Positions 60,958-64,000 of a stretch of DNA of 64,000 bases are shown one piece after another. The first letter of the stretch is position 1. Each line of letters begins with the position of its first letter. The DNA is from Chelonoidis abingdonii (lineage: Eukaryota; Chordata; Testudines; Testudinidae). Location: contig NC_133773.1 in NCBI RefSeq assembly GCF_003597395.2, positions 71,118,979 through 71,182,978 on the forward strand, read 5' to 3'. The position numbers and the translations under genes were made by a program. The notes under the pieces were generated by a model that was not told the DNA's origin, searched no databases, and worked only from the letters and a program-made list of their open reading frames with translations.

Positions 60958-61290
60958 ACCAAAAGTGAGCTCCTTATCTTCCCTTTCAAGCTCTCTCAAT
61001 TTCCTCTAACTATCTCCACCACCTTCTCCAACATTCAAGCACATAACCTGTTGTTTTCTTGGATTCATCCTTTTCCATACACTTCCAAGCCATGTCATTT
61101 CTTCTTCAACACCTCAAAGATCTGATCTCACTCAGATCATAGAATATCAGAGTTGGAAGGGACCTCAGGAAGTCCTCTAGTCCAACCCCCTGCTCAAAGC
61201 AGGGCCAGTCCCTAATTCAATCAGATCCTGCCCTGATTACTGTAACCTACACTTTATTGGCCTACTTGATGCTTTCATCTACTTCCCTCC
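60958..61290 (+). pseudogene. L2-like LINE reverse-transcriptase fragment with nested CR1 tail
   Basis: 'cttggattcatccttttcc' (LGFI, pattern LGVxLDSS) and, past the nested CR1 tail, 'gattactgtaacctacactt' (DYCNLH, pattern DYCNALL) lie in the order found in the C-terminal half of L2-type reverse transcriptases. The frame is broken. The assignment to L2 is from motif memory. Confidence 0.5.
61136..61215 (-). mobile_element. CR1 LINE 3' tail, antisense, nested in an L2-like fragment
   Basis: 'atcatagaatatcagagttg', 'gaagggacctcaggaagtcc' and 'ctagtccaaccccctgctca' are the reverse complement of the CR1 3' end including its terminal octamer-like word. Confidence 0.85.
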
Positions 61291-64000
61291 AATTGTTTTT
61301 TCTTGTTTTGTTGTTTCCCTTAATTTAAAATAAAAATAAAACCTATGGACTGAGTGTGTATTTAGATTTAAAAACTGTTTTAAAATGAACCCTAAGTAAC
61401 CATTTCTTACTGGAGAGTTACAAATTTCTTTTGGAACATTCCTGCAGTTCTCGTTGGGGCCCATTTTCTACTTACACTGGATAATGGAACACCTCACAAA
61501 GGGGCCTCTTCAGAGTTTCTTGCTGTAGCCATGATTTATGGACTGTGGGATTTTTGTTTTTTTCTTACAGAGTCTTTCAAAAGCTTGAGATCTGCCAGAT
61601 AACTGTGATGTCCAAGCCAGTGGTTCCTATAAGTATTGTGAGCCTATGAAGTATACTGATGGAGCTAATAATCTGAATGAGGCATGAAATGTAGACTCTT
61701 GGCAAGGACATGCACCACAGACAGTGCTAGCAAAACTTAGGACTTTTCCAAGACTTCAAGTATTTTATTTATGCCAAATACAAGCTTGGAACCCCCAGGA
61801 GAACCATTTTTTGAGGCTTTTCTGACATTCTAAACACCACCAGTTATGGACTCCAGAGATTGTCAGTGGTGCTGCTGAGTATTACCAACCCAAGTCAACC
61901 AAGGCTCACTAAGATTAAAAGCAAAATTCAGCCATTTTGGAATTACACAAGCAGGAAAAATTCAGAACAAAAAAAAGTTAAAAACTGTGATTGCCTTAAA
62001 ACAGTATGAATGGAGAGTATAGTTAAAAGAAGTATCCTAAATGCTAGAAACTCAGAAAATCTGCAAATATCTTCGAAACCCTAAACTAAAAACTCTTGGA
62101 CAATTCTCCATTACCAGGCTATAATTTCCTTACCCTACACATTTGTGTGTCATGGTCCTTGCCATACTCTAAATACTGACCAATACATATATGCAAACTG
62201 ACTTATTAATGAGGCATTGTATATTTGCCTAATAGTTATAATGTCCCCAGTTTCTCCATTAAGAAACTTTTTTAGTGTAATATGTTTCCATGGAGTTCAA
62301 GGTATTCCCCCCCAATTCATCCACAAATTGTCAAGTTTCATTTCATAGCATTCAAACCTTGATGATGTACATCAAAACAACATATGTAAGTCAGTCATTC
62401 AACTCCTCTCTAGTTTACAATCTTGCTTTAGGCCAGACATTATAGCTTATCACTTTTCACAGGTAGTACAGAGTCTAAACTGTGAAGTTCATGGCACAGA
62501 CACAGAGGTGAGATAAAAAACATGAATACTCTTTCTGGAAAGTTGCAACCTGACACTACTTTATTTCTTAAAATCCAGAACCATAACACACAAGAACCCC
62601 CAAAAGAAAGTACAAAAGAACGAAAGAAAGAAAACTGGTCCCTAAGACAGAGAGGCACAATTCACCTAGTCTTACTCTAGGGTGGCCCTTCGCAGATTGA
62701 CTCAGATTGCATGCTTCCCTATAGGTTCCCTGCCTGCAAGTTTCCTTACAGAGCCCCCCTCCAGGAAGCCCCATATAAATTAAAGTGATAGCTTGCAATT
62801 TTAACGTGTTCATACAGCACAGATGGAAACTATACTGCCTTTTAAACTAATAGGTGAAATCCTGACCCTACTGAAGTCAGTAACAAAGCTCCCATTAAAT
62901 TCAATGGAGTCAGAATCACACCCAGTATTAATAGAATATTGGTCACCTAAAAAATATGCAATGAAGTGTCTATATTAGCTCAAATTCTGCTGCTGTATCA
63001 TTGCTCATATTCCACCAGCAATGTTCAAGGCCTCTAGACTGGCTGAGTGGTAATAGCCATCAGCCTGCTCCTATTAAACCACACAGCACCCAGTCTGCAA
63101 GAGCAGAGGAGCAAGAAATGCACCAGGTGCATCTGAATTCCTTGTGTTTACATCCCAAAATTTGGTAGCTGATCTGAGGTGAGTGTGACAAGCACACTTT
63201 CTCACTTCTCTTCAGCCATGTGGAAAAGGGACAGAAACAAAGCCCTTGTTTTATGGCAAGGGGTTTTCTGGGTCTGCAGAACTATCATTTTAACCTTCCA
63301 GAAAGAGTATTTTATGTTTTTATAATGTAACTTCCCTGTTTGTATGCAGTGAACATACCACCACCTGGATTCTATCTAAAACATTTTGTCTTTGAATATA
63401 TTGCTGCCCAGCTCAGAACTGAACTTCACATGTACACACACTTCACTTCCTACTTAGAACTCTGAATAAAAAATTCAGCCTTTTACAGCCACTACTTGTT
63501 CCTTGACTTATGTCTTGAGTAATTACTAACATTTATCCTTTCTGATTAGGCATGGTATGCGATAAGCTGATCTAAGAAATGGCCATCCAGGTTTCTCAGT
63601 ACCTCTTGTTTGATATTTTCCCCTCCTAGGGTCAGATCCAAAGCCCATTGAAGACTCCCCTTTACTTCAATTGGCTTGAGGGAAGGGCTTTAAATTACTG
63701 ATTTGCATTCTAAAACTGCTAACCTATCCCTGGATCTCTCGTGTGGTTTGCCTTTTTACTACATGCTGTATAATATGTACAGTCTTCTTTGCCACTTCCA
63801 GCTCAACACCTACTTCCCTCCCACCACAACCACTCAAAGAAGAAATAATCCTCCCTTCCCAGAAAGTTTTCTTGGAAATAAGAAAGCATATGGATGTTAA
63901 GTAAACTTTATACTTAAAAAAAAGCTAATTGTAATCACTTCCATGCAAAAATTTTGCTAAGTGAAAAAAATCATTTTTACTAACTTCCATCTGCTACCAG
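61291..64000. other. No recognisable gene; two palindromic scraps
   Basis: 62858-62925 ('gtgaaatcctgaccctactg ... ttcaatggagtcagaatcac') and 63630-63695 ('gggtcagatccaaagcccat ... ggcttgagggaagggcttt') are decayed self-complementary repeats. 62640-62790 is unassigned. No gene was recognised. Confidence 0.35.

Noticed and set aside
1..64000. CRISPR arrays, bacterial operons, rRNA or tRNA genes
   Set aside because: No regularly spaced identical repeats, no ribosome-binding patterns or dense coding, and no cloverleaf candidates; the sequence is vertebrate-type.

Overview
This window looks like non-coding nuclear DNA of a sauropsid vertebrate, most probably a turtle. The clues are many CR1 LINE copies whose tails end in the CR1 octamer-like motif, several short hAT-type elements, solo LTRs and SINE-like repeats of kinds I recall from turtle genomes, and very few open frames above 100 codons. 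The species call rests on repeat flavour from memory, not on a search. I find no complete protein-coding gene, no rRNA or tRNA gene and no CRISPR array. One short stretch (56883-57020) could be a terminal exon, but only weakly.

Layout. 1-1.5 kb: decayed gag/protease remnant of an LTR retroelement or endogenous retrovirus. 5-6.3 kb: old minus-strand LTR carrying a hAT element with a perfect 8-bp target duplication. 8.2 kb: LINE reverse-transcriptase scrap. 9.5-10.2 kb: 735-bp G-rich hAT element. 11.3-12.5 kb: inverted-repeat element split by a solo LTR that sits between perfect 31-bp direct repeats. 20.8-21.6 kb: solo LTR with a 5-bp duplication and a readable minus-strand promoter. 25.6-31.1 kb: a full-length-type CR1 in pieces around a 289-bp N gap. 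33.5-35.2 kb: CR1 with a nested hAT. 40.9-42.6 kb: LTR with a nested CR1. 43.1-44.9 kb: CR1 with a nested LTR and a nested SINE-like unit. 47.4 kb: two SINE-like units fused as a hairpin. 55.7 and 60.6 kb: more hAT-type elements. 61 kb: L2-like fragment holding a CR1 tail.

The most remarkable stretch is 25.7-31.1 kb. The CR1 here would be the youngest and most complete in the window, yet both its frames are broken every few dozen bases by single-base insertions and deletions that are absent from the flanking DNA. The two halves overlap by about 200 bp, are in the wrong order, and run opposite to CR1 ends in the flanks. The simplest reading is a gap filled with uncorrected long reads, each half placed in reverse orientation. 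It is an assembly lesion hiding a probably intact, recently inserted CR1, not a new biological system.

Beyond that, the window is a layered record of insertions: DNA elements into LINEs, LINEs into LTRs, LTRs into LINEs and inverted-repeat elements. This order gives relative ages. I found nothing I would defend as a novel functional system.
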